A stretch of 64,000 nt of DNA from Mycobacterium sp. DL (GTDB lineage: Bacteria > Actinomycetota > Actinomycetes > Mycobacteriales > Mycobacteriaceae), in NCBI RefSeq assembly GCF_039729195.1, contig NZ_CP155796.1:5084001-5148000 (forward strand), read 5' to 3'. Positions 1-8,770 of the stretch are shown here, piece after piece (the stretch's first letter is position 1; each line of letters begins with the position of its first letter). A program made the translations under genes and the position numbers. Under the pieces are notes generated by a model. The model was not told the origin of the DNA. It did not search any database and was given only the letters and a program-made list of their open reading frames with translations.

Positions 1-590
1 GGGATCGAATCGAACATCATCGCGCCGCCGGGGAATCGCTGCGCACACTCGCGGATCAGGCCGAGCGCCTCCTCTGGTTGCAGGTACATCAGCAACCCCT
101 CGGCGGTGATGAACACCCCGTGCGTCGCGTCCACGCGATCCATCCAGCTGAGGTCCAACGCCGACTGGGCCAGCCCGACGATGTGGTCCTCTGCAGGCAG
201 GAGCCGAGCCCGCAACTCCATGACAGGAGACAGGTCGATCGAATACCACGTCGACCCGGTGAGTCCGCCGTGCCCGCCCAACCGCCAGTAGCTGGTCTGA
301 AGACCCTCGGCGAGAGCCACCACCGAGGCCTTCGGGTGACTCGTCAGATAGTCGCGGGTCGCGGCGTCGAACGCCCTGGCCCGCAGAGCGTGCACCTGAT
401 CTGGCCTGCCGAACTTCGGGTAGTCGTAGTCGATGGCGTCGAACAGGGTGATCGCCCACGGGTCGCGGATGACCCCGTCGGAACGTTTGGCTTCGCCGGC
501 ACGGTTGCGCAGGGTCCACAGCGTGGTGGCGGACACGCCGTCGAGGATGCCGCCGTCGATCGAGGAGAATCGGGCCATCTGTTCGATCAT
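1..590 (-). CDS. Class I SAM-dependent methyltransferase, LCM-like (partial, C-terminus off window)
   Basis: Translated leftwards from ATG 590, the frame is open to base 1, so only the N-terminal ~196 residues are present. It reads MARFSSIDGG early, then VVALAEGLQTSYWRL followed by WYSIDLSPVMELR. This is the leucine-carboxyl-methyltransferase-like pattern: a glycine-containing SAM loop with an acidic residue after the next strand. AEGLLMYLQPEEAL is the usual late motif. Members methylate small molecules or leucine carboxyl groups; the substrate here is unknown. An alternative ATG at 623 would overlap the divergent gene at 622, so 590 is preferred. Confidence 0.8.
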   Translation of the reverse strand, partial: MIEQMARFSSIDGGILDGVSATTLWTLRNRAGEAKRSDGVIRDPWAITLFDAIDYDYPKFGRPDQVHALRARAFDAATRDYLTSHPKASVVALAEGLQTSYWRLGGHGGLTGSTWYSIDLSPVMELRARLLPAEDHIVGLAQSALDLSWMDRVDATHGVFITAEGLLMYLQPEEALGLIRECAQRFPGGAMMFDSI

Positions 591-609
591 CCCAGACGCA
601 GCGGAGTCG

Positions 610-1065
<456 letters not shown>

Positions 1066-1082
1066 GGGTCTAGGCTGCGGGA

Positions 1083-1283
1083 ATGGCATCCAAGGGGTCG
1101 GCGGAGTCCGCAGAGTCTTCAGAGTCCGCCGAGGACGACACGAAGCGCAAGTTCCGCGAGGCGCTCGAACGCAAGAAGGCGAAGTCGGCCGAGGGCTCGT
1201 CCCACACCGACGGCGGCCTCAAGAAGCCACGCGCGCACGGGCCGGTCGAGAACCGTCGCGAATTCCGCCGCAAGAGCGGCTGA
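1083..1283 (+). CDS. DUF5302 family small charged protein
   Basis: A 66-residue hydrophilic protein with an acidic Ser/Glu-rich N-terminus and a basic C-terminus (DDTKRKFREALERKKAK, then RAHGPVENRREFRRKSG). This matches the actinobacterial DUF5302 family, whose function is unknown. A TAGGCT hexamer at 1071-1076 sits six bases before the ATG, so it is probably transcribed leaderless from its own start rather than with the gene at 622. Confidence 0.82.
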   Translation: MASKGSAESAESSESAEDDTKRKFREALERKKAKSAEGSSHTDGGLKKPRAHGPVENRREFRRKSG

Positions 1284-1299
1284 TCCGCACACCCCTTGA

Positions 1300-1362
1300 C
1301 GCCGGAATTGCATTCCAGCAGGCCGCTTCTCGCGAAGCGCCTGCTGGAATGCAATTCCGGCG
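1300..1362. repeat. Palindromic intergenic repeat, family B copy 1 (perfect hairpin)
   Basis: Two perfect 24-base arms (1300-1323 and 1339-1362; CGCCGGAATTGCATTCC at the outside) enclose a second small stem, GCTTC/GAAGC. It lies between two genes that end towards each other (1283 and 1373). Related copies are at 9406-9471, 58118-58180 and 62147-62179. It could act as a bidirectional terminator or be a mobile palindrome. Confidence 0.85.
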
Positions 1363-1372
1363 GAGGGTGGGG

Positions 1373-3004
1373 TTAGTGGGCGACCGCCTTCTCGGCGCCG
1401 ATCCCGGTGAGCGACCGCACCTCCATCTCGGCGGCGACCTTCGGATCCTCGTCATCGGGTGAGGTGAACGTTCCGACGATGCCCAGGATGAAGGCCAGCG
1501 GGATCGACACGATGCCCGGGTTGGCCAGCGGGAACCAGGAGAAGTCGACGCCGGGGATCATCGCCGTCGGCGACCCTGACACTGCGGGCGAGAAGACGAT
1601 CAGCACGATGGTCGAGATCAGACCGCCGTACATGCTCCACAACGCGCCACGGGTGTTGAACCGCCTCCAGTACAGCGAGTAGACGATCGTCGGCAGGTTC
1701 GCCGCCGCGGCGACCGCGAACGCGAGCGCCACCAGGAACGCGACGTTCTGACCGTTGGCCAGGATGCCGAGTCCGATCGACAGTGCGCCGAGCACGACCG
1801 CGGTGATCCGCGAGACCCGCACCTGCTCCGCCTCGGTGACCTTACGGCTCTTCCTCAGCGTGGCGTAGATGTCGTGGGCGAACGACGCGGAGGCGGTGAT
1901 CGTCAAGCCGGCCACCACCGCCAGGATGGTTGCGAACGCCACCGCCGATATGACACCCAGCAGGATCACGCCGCCCAGTTCGAATGCCAGCAGCGGGGCC
2001 GCCGAGTTCACTCCACCTGCCGCGCTGAGGATTCGGTCCGGTCCGACCAGTGCCGCCGCCCCGTAACCCAGAACCAGGGTGAACAGGTAGAAGGCGCCGA
2101 TGAGGGCGATCGCCCACACCACTGAGCGCCGCGCTTCCTTGGCGGTGGGCACCGTGTAGAAGCGCATCAGCACGTGCGGCAGACCCGCGGTGCCGAGCAC
2201 CAGGGCAATTGCCAACGAGATGAAGTTGATCTGCGAGGTCAGCGAACCGCCGTACTGCGCGCCGGGGGCGAGCACGTCACGGTCGGCCACTCCGGCAGTG
2301 GTGGCGCCGCTGATCGCCGACTGCGCAGCGCCGAGGATCTCGGAGAAGTTCGCGCCGAACTTCGCGAACACCATGATCGTCATGATTCCCGCACCCGCGA
2401 TCAGCAGGACCGCCTTGATGATCTGCACCCAGGTGGTGCCTTTCATGCCGCCGACCAGCACGTAGGTGATCATCAGCACGCCGACGACGGCGATGACGAC
2501 CGACTGGCCCGCCCGGCTCTGGATGTCGAGCAGCAAGGCCACCAGGCCACCCGCGCCTGCCATCTGGGCGAGCAGGTAGAACAGCGACACCGTCAACGTG
2601 TTGGTCGCCGCGGCGAGGCGCACCGGCCGCTGCTTCAGTCGGAAGCTCAGCACATCGGCCATCGTGAATTTGCCTGTGTTGCGCAGCAATTCGGCTACCA
2701 GAAGCAGGGCGACCAACCAGGCCACCAGAAAGCCGATCGAGTACAGGAAGCCGTCGTAGCCGTACACCGCGATCGCGCCGGCGATGCCGAGGAAGCTGGC
2801 GGCCGACAGGTAGTCACCCGCGATCGCGATGCCGTTCTGCGTGCCCGAGAAGCCTCGGCCACCGGTGAAGAACTCGTCGGCCGTGGCGTTCTTCTTACTG
2901 GCCCGGATCACCACCACCATGGTGACGATGACGAACAGGCTGAAAATGCCGATGTTGGCGATCGGGTTGCCGACCGTCTCGGATTGCGCAAGGAGCGTGG
3001 TCAT
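1373..3004 (-). CDS. actP: Cation/acetate symporter, ActP-like (SSS family)
   Basis: A 543-residue integral membrane protein with about 13 hydrophobic segments. It carries the solute:sodium-symporter pattern: FFTGGRGFSGTQNGIAIAGD in helix 2 and GDYLSAASFLGIAG directly after. ActP-type carriers import acetate and other short monocarboxylates with sodium or protons. The chosen ATG (3004) overlaps the stop of the upstream DUF485 gene as ATGA, implying translational coupling; this pairing is standard for ActP systems. A CRP-like site lies upstream of the pair (3408-3423). Confidence 0.9.
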   Translation of the reverse strand: MTTLLAQSETVGNPIANIGIFSLFVIVTMVVVIRASKKNATADEFFTGGRGFSGTQNGIAIAGDYLSAASFLGIAGAIAVYGYDGFLYSIGFLVAWLVALLLVAELLRNTGKFTMADVLSFRLKQRPVRLAAATNTLTVSLFYLLAQMAGAGGLVALLLDIQSRAGQSVVIAVVGVLMITYVLVGGMKGTTWVQIIKAVLLIAGAGIMTIMVFAKFGANFSEILGAAQSAISGATTAGVADRDVLAPGAQYGGSLTSQINFISLAIALVLGTAGLPHVLMRFYTVPTAKEARRSVVWAIALIGAFYLFTLVLGYGAAALVGPDRILSAAGGVNSAAPLLAFELGGVILLGVISAVAFATILAVVAGLTITASASFAHDIYATLRKSRKVTEAEQVRVSRITAVVLGALSIGLGILANGQNVAFLVALAFAVAAAANLPTIVYSLYWRRFNTRGALWSMYGGLISTIVLIVFSPAVSGSPTAMIPGVDFSWFPLANPGIVSIPLAFILGIVGTFTSPDDEDPKVAAEMEVRSLTGIGAEKAVAH

Positions 3005-3357
3005 TTGAGCAGCTCTTCCTCGAGTTGGGCGCGGATCTTGCTCGACCGCGGATCGAGTTCGCGGTTGGCGAACCGCACGTACAGGCCGGTGATCACGAAG
3101 GTGGAGAGGAACTGGCCCAGACCGATGATCAGCCCGATGTTGACATCCCCCCACACCCGCGTACCCATGAAGTCACTGGCGAAGGCGCCCAGGGCGACGT
3201 AGAGGGCGTACCAGAGCAGGAAGATCGCCGTCATGGGGAACACGAAGCGGCGCAGCCTACTTCGCAGTTCCTGGAACTCGGGACTGGCTTGGACTTCCAG
3301 ATAGCGTTCACCGCTGATCGCTTCCGGGCGAATAATAGGAGAATCTGTCTCGGACAC
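3001..3357 (-). CDS. DUF485 membrane protein, symporter partner
   Basis: This 118-residue protein has two membrane segments (FPMTAIFLLWYALYVALGAF and a second one after GDVNIGLIIG), with the RLRRFVFP and LYVRFANREL signatures of DUF485 (YjcH-like). In many bacteria it is encoded directly before actP, as here, and is presumed to assist or regulate acetate uptake. It overlaps actP by four bases. Confidence 0.88.
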   Translation of the reverse strand: MSETDSPIIRPEAISGERYLEVQASPEFQELRSRLRRFVFPMTAIFLLWYALYVALGAFASDFMGTRVWGDVNIGLIIGLGQFLSTFVITGLYVRFANRELDPRSSKIRAQLEEELLK

Positions 3358-3407
3358 CTTGATCTCACGCTCCTGACTGAGTGAACCGGTACTGCGGTGA
3401 ACCTAGT

Positions 3408-3423
3408 TGAGATGTGGGTCACA
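3408..3423. promoter_or_regulatory. CRP-like binding site upstream of DUF485-actP
   Basis: TGAGA-N6-TCACA differs from the CRP consensus TGTGA-N6-TCACA at one of ten positions. It lies 51-66 bases upstream of the DUF485 start, where an activator would bind. A weaker half-match ending in TCACA follows at about 3450. Mycobacteria use cAMP-binding CRP/Cmr regulators at similar sites; the assignment is by pattern only. Confidence 0.4.
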
Positions 3424-3515
3424 TACCCAGGCCTGACGCAGGTCACACGCTGAGGCCGGGAGTGGCTGCGGTGAGCGGTCGGTCGTCGACGACGAACGGC
3501 AGAAGGTCGTCCGCG

Positions 3516-5258
3516 TCAGCCCCTGGGCAGCCGCTCGATGCCCATGCCGAGGTTCTCGGGTACGTGCATCCGGGCGAAGATCGGCGCGACGTCCACAGGG
3601 ACCGCCGATCGGGTGAGACGGCTGACGACGATCATCGTGGCGAAAGCCAGCGGGACGCTGACCGCGGCGGGATAGTCGATCAGCACGGCCGGCCAGCCGC
3701 CCAGCGCCTCGTCGTTGATCCCGCCCGCCACGGCGACGGTCACCGCTCCGCCGGACAACACCCCGCCCACGGCGAGGCCCCACATGGCGCCCACCGCGGT
3801 CAGCCCGCGCCACCAGATGCCGAGCACGAGCAGTGGGCACAGGGTCGACGCCGCGACCGCGAAGGCCAGACCGACGCTGCGGGACAACTCCATCTCGCCG
3901 GATGCGGCCAGCGCCAGCGGGATCGGGATCAGCCCACCGATCACCGCCGCCACCCGGAAGTCGCGGACCCGCCCGGGAAGCACGTCGGTGGCCAGCGCTC
4001 CTGCGAAACTGACCAGCAGGCCGGACGAGGTCGCCAGGAATGCGGCGATCGCGCCGGCGGCGACGAGCGCAGCGAGCAACTGCCCTGCGGCCCCCGCGAT
4101 CGCCGACGACGGTGCCAGCAGCACTGCCGCGTCGGCGGCCCCGGTGATCAACAACTGCGGAACGTAGAGCCGGGAGAAGACACCCAGCAGCGTGGGGAAC
4201 AGATAGAACAGCGACAGCAGGGCGATCACGGCGAGCGCGGTGCGACGAGCGGCGCGCCCGTCAGGATTGGTGTAGAAGCGGACCAGCACGTGGGGCAGTC
4301 CCATGGTGCCCAGGAACGTCGCGACCATGATGGACAGCACTTGGTACAGCGGGTGGTGACCGCCGAACCCACCTCCCGAGGCGATCCAGTCGCTACCTGC
4401 GGCCGGTGTGCCGGCCAGCACCGGTGTGGCTGCGCCCGCGGCCACGGTCAGCGTGCTGCCCGCGCCCAGCGTGTGCTCACCCGGCCGACTGATGGTTGCC
4501 GCGTCGACGCGTCGATCGTCGAGGGTGCCCGTGACCGTGATCCCGGCGGGCTGGGCGACCTGCACGACGACGTCGGTCTCGATGGTCACCGTCGTCTCCT
4601 GCTGCACCGTCGGGGGCAGCGGCCCTCCCAGGTCACCAGTGCGGTCGGAGAGGAACAGACCCGCCAATGCCAGCGCGGGGATCGCCACCGCGGTCAGCTT
4701 GAGCCAGTACTGGAATGCCTGCACGAACGTGATCGAGCGCATCCCTCCGGCAACGACGTTGGTGATCACGATGGCGCCGACGGCGAGTGGTCCCAGCCAT
4801 ACCGGTGTGCCCAGAAGGGTTTTCAACGCCAGACCTGCTCCCTGGTACTGCGGTACCAGGTAGAAGATGCAGATCACGACGACGACGAGCATCGCCACCT
4901 TGCGCAGGCGCGCGGAGCCGAGTCGGAACTCGGCGAAGTCCGGGACCGTGTAGGCCCCCGACCGTCGCAGCGGGGACGCGACGAACAGCAGCAGCCCGAG
5001 GTAGCCGGCGGTGAACCCGACCGGATACCACAGCGCGTCTGCACCGTACTTGGCGATCAGTCCGGCTACACCGAGAAATGATGCAGCCGAGAGGTATTCG
5101 CCGGATATGGCGGCGGCATTCCACTGCGGCCCCACCGAGCGTGACGCGACGAGGAAGTCGGATGTGGTGCGGGAGAAGCGCACGCCGTAGACGCCGATCG
5201 CCACGGTGGCCAACGCCGCAGCCAGCAGCGCCGCGGCGGTCAGCGGGGACCCGGTCAT
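3516..5258 (-). CDS. Second solute:sodium symporter (ActP/MctC-like)
   Basis: A 580-residue multi-pass protein of the SSS family, with WNAAAISGEYLSAASFLGVA and the helix-6 region GGMRSITFVQAFQYWLK. It differs from the first symporter by a roughly 80-residue extracytoplasmic-looking insert (around residues 210-300), rich in Thr/Val and Ala/Gly. Its start ATG overlaps the stop of the small membrane gene upstream (ATGA at 5255-5258), so it is the last gene of a four-gene operon with a LytS/LytTR-type two-component system. A monocarboxylate substrate is likely but unproven. Confidence 0.85.
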   Translation of the reverse strand: MTGSPLTAAALLAAALATVAIGVYGVRFSRTTSDFLVASRSVGPQWNAAAISGEYLSAASFLGVAGLIAKYGADALWYPVGFTAGYLGLLLFVASPLRRSGAYTVPDFAEFRLGSARLRKVAMLVVVVICIFYLVPQYQGAGLALKTLLGTPVWLGPLAVGAIVITNVVAGGMRSITFVQAFQYWLKLTAVAIPALALAGLFLSDRTGDLGGPLPPTVQQETTVTIETDVVVQVAQPAGITVTGTLDDRRVDAATISRPGEHTLGAGSTLTVAAGAATPVLAGTPAAGSDWIASGGGFGGHHPLYQVLSIMVATFLGTMGLPHVLVRFYTNPDGRAARRTALAVIALLSLFYLFPTLLGVFSRLYVPQLLITGAADAAVLLAPSSAIAGAAGQLLAALVAAGAIAAFLATSSGLLVSFAGALATDVLPGRVRDFRVAAVIGGLIPIPLALAASGEMELSRSVGLAFAVAASTLCPLLVLGIWWRGLTAVGAMWGLAVGGVLSGGAVTVAVAGGINDEALGGWPAVLIDYPAAVSVPLAFATMIVVSRLTRSAVPVDVAPIFARMHVPENLGMGIERLPRG

Positions 5259-5629
5259 GGCTCCGCGTCGACGACGCCGACGAAGTCACGCTCGGCCTGC
5301 TCGGCCAGTCGCACGTAGAACCACCCGATGCCGTACAGCAGCGGATACGCCAGGACCGCGAGGACGAGCCAGTTGAGCCGGATACCGAAAGCGGTGATCG
5401 CACCCAGGCCGGGAAAAGCCGCATTGAGCAACGGGATGGCTCCGATCAGGCACACCACGACCGCGGCCAGTCGCAATGCCAGTCCCAGCTGGGCCCGCAC
5501 AAGGCCCCGCACGAGCGCATCGCCGACCTGGGTCTGCTCCTGCACCTCGACCCGGGTGCGCACCAGTCGCGCGCCTCGCCGGTGCGCGAGCACCACCCGT
5601 TGGCGTTGTGGCCGTTCGCCGCTAGTCAT
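5255..5629 (-). CDS. Small two-helix membrane protein of the symporter operon
   Basis: A 124-residue protein with a basic N-terminal half and two hydrophobic stretches (LRLAAVVVCLIGAIPLL and LNWLVLAVLAYPLLYGIGWF). It plays the positional part of a DUF485 protein: encoded immediately before an SSS symporter and overlapping it by four bases. ATG 5629 is used because it overlaps the response-regulator stop at 5622-5624; the longer open frame upstream would overlap that gene much further. The family is not firmly recognised. Confidence 0.75.
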   Translation of the reverse strand: MTSGERPQRQRVVLAHRRGARLVRTRVEVQEQTQVGDALVRGLVRAQLGLALRLAAVVVCLIGAIPLLNAAFPGLGAITAFGIRLNWLVLAVLAYPLLYGIGWFYVRLAEQAERDFVGVVDAEP

Positions 5630-6440
5630 CGCCGCTGCCGGCAGGTCGCAGGCTGCGCATCGGATTGCGCACCACCCGGTCACGCAGTTCACGGGCCTGC
5701 CTGCGGCTGACGGGAAGCTCTACCGGCGGTGAGGCTCCGTTGGCCTTCAGCCGCACCAGCACCCCGCCGTCTATGGTGCGCAGCCCGGTGACCAGCCGGA
5801 GGGCCACCAGGTACGAGCGGTGCACCCGCTGGAAACCGTGTTCACGCCAACGGGTTTCGAGAGTGCTGAGGGGAATACGCACCAGATGCGAACCCGACGA
5901 GGAGTGCAGTCGCGCATAGTCGCCCTCCGCTTCGATCCAGCCGATGCTGTCGCGGGGCACCAGATGGGTGACGCCGCCCAGTTCGGCAGGGACGACGTCG
6001 GAATCGGTTTCCCTGACGTCGGTGCCATCGGCAGGCGGCGCACCGGTGGTCGCCGTGGCCTGCGCCGTCACCACCCTCCGGATCGCTTCGTCGAGGCGGT
6101 GTTCCCGGATGGGTTTGAGCAGATAGTCCACGGCGCCCACATCGAAGGCGGCGATCGCCTTGTCGTCGTGGGCCGTCACGAACACGATGGCGGGCGGTCG
6201 GGAGAAGTTGGTCAGCACCCCGGCCATTTCGATACCTGACAACCCGGGCATGTTGATGTCGAGGAAGACCGCGTCGATGGTGCGCGCGTTGAGTTCTCGC
6301 AGCGCCGACGTGGCGTCGCCGGCACGCAGTACCTCGCCGATATCGGGATGCCTGCCGAGCAGATAGGCCAGTTCGTCGAGCGCCGGGGCTTCGTCGTCGA
6401 CGGCGAGCACGGTCAGCGAATGCTGCTGTGGCTTCGTCAT
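5622..6440 (-). CDS. LytTR-family response regulator
   Basis: A receiver domain fills the first ~125 residues: acidic pair VDDE near residue 15, phosphoacceptor Asp61 in VFLDINMPG, conserved Thr in FVTAHD, and Lys in LLKPI. A LytTR DNA-binding domain follows (IGWIEAEGDYARLH, then FQRVHRSYLVAL). It is the output partner of the LytS-like kinase directly upstream, whose TGA overlaps this ATG by one base. A GTG three bases earlier is an alternative start. The operon also encodes a symporter, so the system probably senses a carboxylate or related nutrient and controls its uptake. Confidence 0.9.
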   Translation of the reverse strand: MTKPQQHSLTVLAVDDEAPALDELAYLLGRHPDIGEVLRAGDATSALRELNARTIDAVFLDINMPGLSGIEMAGVLTNFSRPPAIVFVTAHDDKAIAAFDVGAVDYLLKPIREHRLDEAIRRVVTAQATATTGAPPADGTDVRETDSDVVPAELGGVTHLVPRDSIGWIEAEGDYARLHSSSGSHLVRIPLSTLETRWREHGFQRVHRSYLVALRLVTGLRTIDGGVLVRLKANGASPPVELPVSRRQARELRDRVVRNPMRSLRPAGSGDD

Positions 6441-7663
6441 CACCTGCCCACTCCGTACGCCCCTCCGCTGGCCCGCACACCCGACCGGAACTTCGGGACT
6501 CGCATCACGACCTTGGTGCCCGCGCCGATCGCCGTTTCGACCACCAGACCGTAGTCGTTTCCGAAGGCCGCGCGCAGGCGATGGTCCACATTGGTCAGGC
6601 CGACATGCGCGGAGTTCCCGTCCTCGGCAGGCGCACCATCGGTCAGTGCGTCGCTGGGGCCGGTACGCAGCGCGGCGGGATCCATTCCGACTCCGTCGTC
6701 CTCGACGGTGATGACACAGTCGGAGCCCTCGTCCCGGGCGACGAGGTCGATCGATCCGCCGCCGCGTCCGGCGAAGCCGTGCCGAACCGCGTTCTCCACC
6801 AGCGGTTGCAACGCCAGGAACGGTACGACGACGTTGAGTACCTCCGGGGCCACCTGCAGCGTGACCTTCAGTGCCGTGCCGAAGCGGGCACGTTCCAGAT
6901 TCAGATAGCGGTCGATGTTGCGCAATTCGTCGGCCAGCGTGGTGTACTGCCCGGCCGCGCGAAACGAGTACCGGGTGAAGTCGGCGAACTCGAGGATGAG
7001 TTCACGGGCGCGGTCCGGATCGGTCCGCACGAACGAGGCGATGGTGTTGAGCGCGTTGTAGATGAAGTGCGGGCTGATCTGTGCCCGCAGGGCCAGCACC
7101 TCGGCCCGGTCCAGTCGTGCGCGGGAAGCGTCGAGTTCGGCCAACTCGAGTTGGCTGGCCGCATAACGCGCGACTTCGCCGACAGCGCCGAGCATTCCGG
7201 GTGCGGGGGAGCGGGTGGTCACTACCACGAGCACGCCGAGGAGATCACCGCCTTCGGCGAGCAGTGGCTGCGCGACGACCGCGGAGGTCCCCACGTGGGT
7301 GAGCACACGGCGTTCTCCGGAGACCGACTGTGCCGCGGCGCCGTCGCAGGCGTCGAGCACGTGGCTCTGCCAGATGTCGTCTTCGGCGGGGTCGCGAGCG
7401 AGCAGTTGGCCGTCGCCGTCGAACAGGGCCAGCCCGTCGGTCCCGGTGAGCCCACGCAGGAACGGGGCGGCGGTCTCGGCGGAGTCGGTGTCGAGGCCCT
7501 GGCGCAGTGCCCGCGCGGCCAGCGATGCGGTGTGCAGCGCGGCGTGCACGGCGCGCTCGGTGGGGGTGGCCACCACCCGCCTGGTTCGCACGGCGAGCAC
7601 CACGGCAGCCACGGCCGCCAGGATCAGCGCCGTCGTCAGCGCAATTGCGAGCTCGCCGGACAT
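6440..7663 (-). CDS. LytS/YehU-type sensor histidine kinase
   Basis: A 407-residue kinase with one N-terminal membrane anchor (LAIALTTALILAAVAAVVLA), a central GAF-like region, the HisKA_7TM-type phosphoacceptor motif QISPHFIYNALNTIASF, and an ATPase domain with the N box LQPLVENAVRHG and G box VEDDGVGMD. With only one membrane segment it lacks the multi-helix LytS sensor. It is therefore more likely to detect a cytoplasmic signal through the GAF-like domain or through the adjacent symporter. GAGGTGAG sits just before the ATG. Confidence 0.9.
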   Translation of the reverse strand: MSGELAIALTTALILAAVAAVVLAVRTRRVVATPTERAVHAALHTASLAARALRQGLDTDSAETAAPFLRGLTGTDGLALFDGDGQLLARDPAEDDIWQSHVLDACDGAAAQSVSGERRVLTHVGTSAVVAQPLLAEGGDLLGVLVVVTTRSPAPGMLGAVGEVARYAASQLELAELDASRARLDRAEVLALRAQISPHFIYNALNTIASFVRTDPDRARELILEFADFTRYSFRAAGQYTTLADELRNIDRYLNLERARFGTALKVTLQVAPEVLNVVVPFLALQPLVENAVRHGFAGRGGGSIDLVARDEGSDCVITVEDDGVGMDPAALRTGPSDALTDGAPAEDGNSAHVGLTNVDHRLRAAFGNDYGLVVETAIGAGTKVVMRVPKFRSGVRASGGAYGVGR

Positions 7664-7880
7664 CTCACCTCGTCTGCAGTTGTGCCACCTTAAACATGCG
7701 GCGTGGCCGAACTGCGGTCGATTCGGTAACCCGCGGTCGTCACGACAGCGGCGACACCGCGGCCGCCGGAGAGGTCATCTGCGCTCGGGGTGGCTCATTG
7801 GTAGCGGTGTCATATCCAGTTGGGTGAAAACCTGGAAGAACACGACCATACGGATGTCGATTGTTTGCTAAATTTGCGCG

Positions 7881-8066
7881 ATGGTGGAGAAGCGCACGTA
7901 CGTGCTCGTCTCCTGGTTGCGAAACCGAGCCCAGTGCCAATGCGGCTACCAAGGGAAGCCGAGGATCTTCCGGGGTATGGCGGTGATCGACGCGATCGAC
8001 CACTGCCAGGAGTTCGGGCACACGCCGGTGGGGGCGGTGCTCAAACAGCGGATCAACACCCTCTGA
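7881..8066 (+). CDS. Small CxCG-containing hypothetical protein
   Basis: A 61-residue protein, VEKRTYVLVSWLRNRAQ then CQCGYQGKPR, with a later IDHCQEFGHTP. The two close cysteines plus Cys/His could form a zinc site. No Shine-Dalgarno sequence is obvious. It is supported mainly by plausible composition and the motif; the family is not recognised. Confidence 0.5.
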   Translation: MVEKRTYVLVSWLRNRAQCQCGYQGKPRIFRGMAVIDAIDHCQEFGHTPVGAVLKQRINTL

Positions 8067-8172
8067 TCGACCGCCTGCTCGACGACCGCAGTGGTCTCAC
8101 CTACTGAACCGACCTGACCCGGCCACGCCGAAGAGGATGCGTTTCGTCGGCTCACAGCATTCCGGGTCGTCA

Positions 8173-8184
8173 TAAACTGGCCGG
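8173..8184 (+). promoter_or_regulatory. Leaderless -10 element for the HhH-GPD gene
   Basis: TAAACT at 8173-8178 ends six bases before the GTG at 8185, matching the mycobacterial leaderless arrangement and supporting that GTG as the start. Confidence 0.5.
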
Positions 8185-8763
8185 GTGCCTACCTTGCAGC
8201 TGGCCCAGGAACCTGCGGCCGACGCCCTGCTCGATGCCAACCCGTTCGCGCTCCTGGTCGGAATGCTTCTCGATCAGCAGATCGCGATGGAGGTCGCCTT
8301 CGGCGGTCCGAAGAAGATCGACGACCGCATCGGCGGTTTCGACGCCCGGGTGATCGCGGACTACAACCCCGAAGAATTCGCGGCGCTGTGCTCGCAAACG
8401 CCTGCGATACACCGGTTTCCGGGGTCGATGGCCAAGCGGGTGCAGGCGCTTGCCCAGGTCATCGTCGACGAGTACGGCGGTGACGCCGCAGCACTGTGGA
8501 CCGCAGGCGACCCCGACGGGCCGGAGGTGCTGCGCAGACTCAAGGCGCTACCGGGCTTCGGCGAACAGAAAGCCAAGATCTTCCTCGCGCTGCTGGGCAA
8601 GCAGTACCGCGTGACACCGAAGGGCTGGCGGGCTGCTGCGGGCGACTACGGCAAGGCGGGGACGCACATGTCGGTCGCGGACGTGAAGGACGCCGGCTCG
8701 CTGCAGAAAGTGCGGTCCTACAAGAAGGAAGCGAAGGCCAAGAACAAGGAGGCCAAGGCCTGA
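8185..8763 (+). CDS. HhH-GPD-type base-excision repair family protein
   Basis: A 192-residue protein with the N-terminal pattern NPFALLVGMLLDQQIAMEVA and the helix-hairpin-helix LKALPGFGEQKAKIFLALL, as in the short actinobacterial HhH-GPD glycosylase-like family. Catalytic features of Nth/MutY such as the FeS cysteines are absent. The tail is Lys/Ala-rich (KKEAKAKNKEAKA) and probably DNA-contacting. A role in base-excision repair is inferred from the fold. The GTG start is supported by a leaderless promoter. Confidence 0.8.
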   Translation: MPTLQLAQEPAADALLDANPFALLVGMLLDQQIAMEVAFGGPKKIDDRIGGFDARVIADYNPEEFAALCSQTPAIHRFPGSMAKRVQALAQVIVDEYGGDAAALWTAGDPDGPEVLRRLKALPGFGEQKAKIFLALLGKQYRVTPKGWRAAAGDYGKAGTHMSVADVKDAGSLQKVRSYKKEAKAKNKEAKA

Positions 8764-8770
8764 ACCCGGA

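Larger units (their letters stand above)
7664..8184. other. Mostly non-coding interval with one candidate small gene
   Basis: Between the divergent kinase and HhH-GPD genes, only the 61-codon frame at 7881-8066 looks coding. Bases 7664-7880 and 8067-8172 show no convincing gene, repeat or hairpin. The AT-richer stretch around 7855-7875 may hold the small gene's promoter, but no clear -10 could be assigned. Confidence 0.5.

Noticed and set aside
2174..3202. 342-codon plus-strand open frame opposite actP and DUF485
   Set aside because: Shadow frame; the opposing genes are well supported by membrane motifs and operon overlap.
3414..5081. Long plus-strand open frame (555 codons) opposite the second symporter
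   Set aside because: Composition (Arg, Gln, Asp, His-rich, no domain) is that of a GC-rich antisense shadow; the minus-strand frame has a clear SSS signature.
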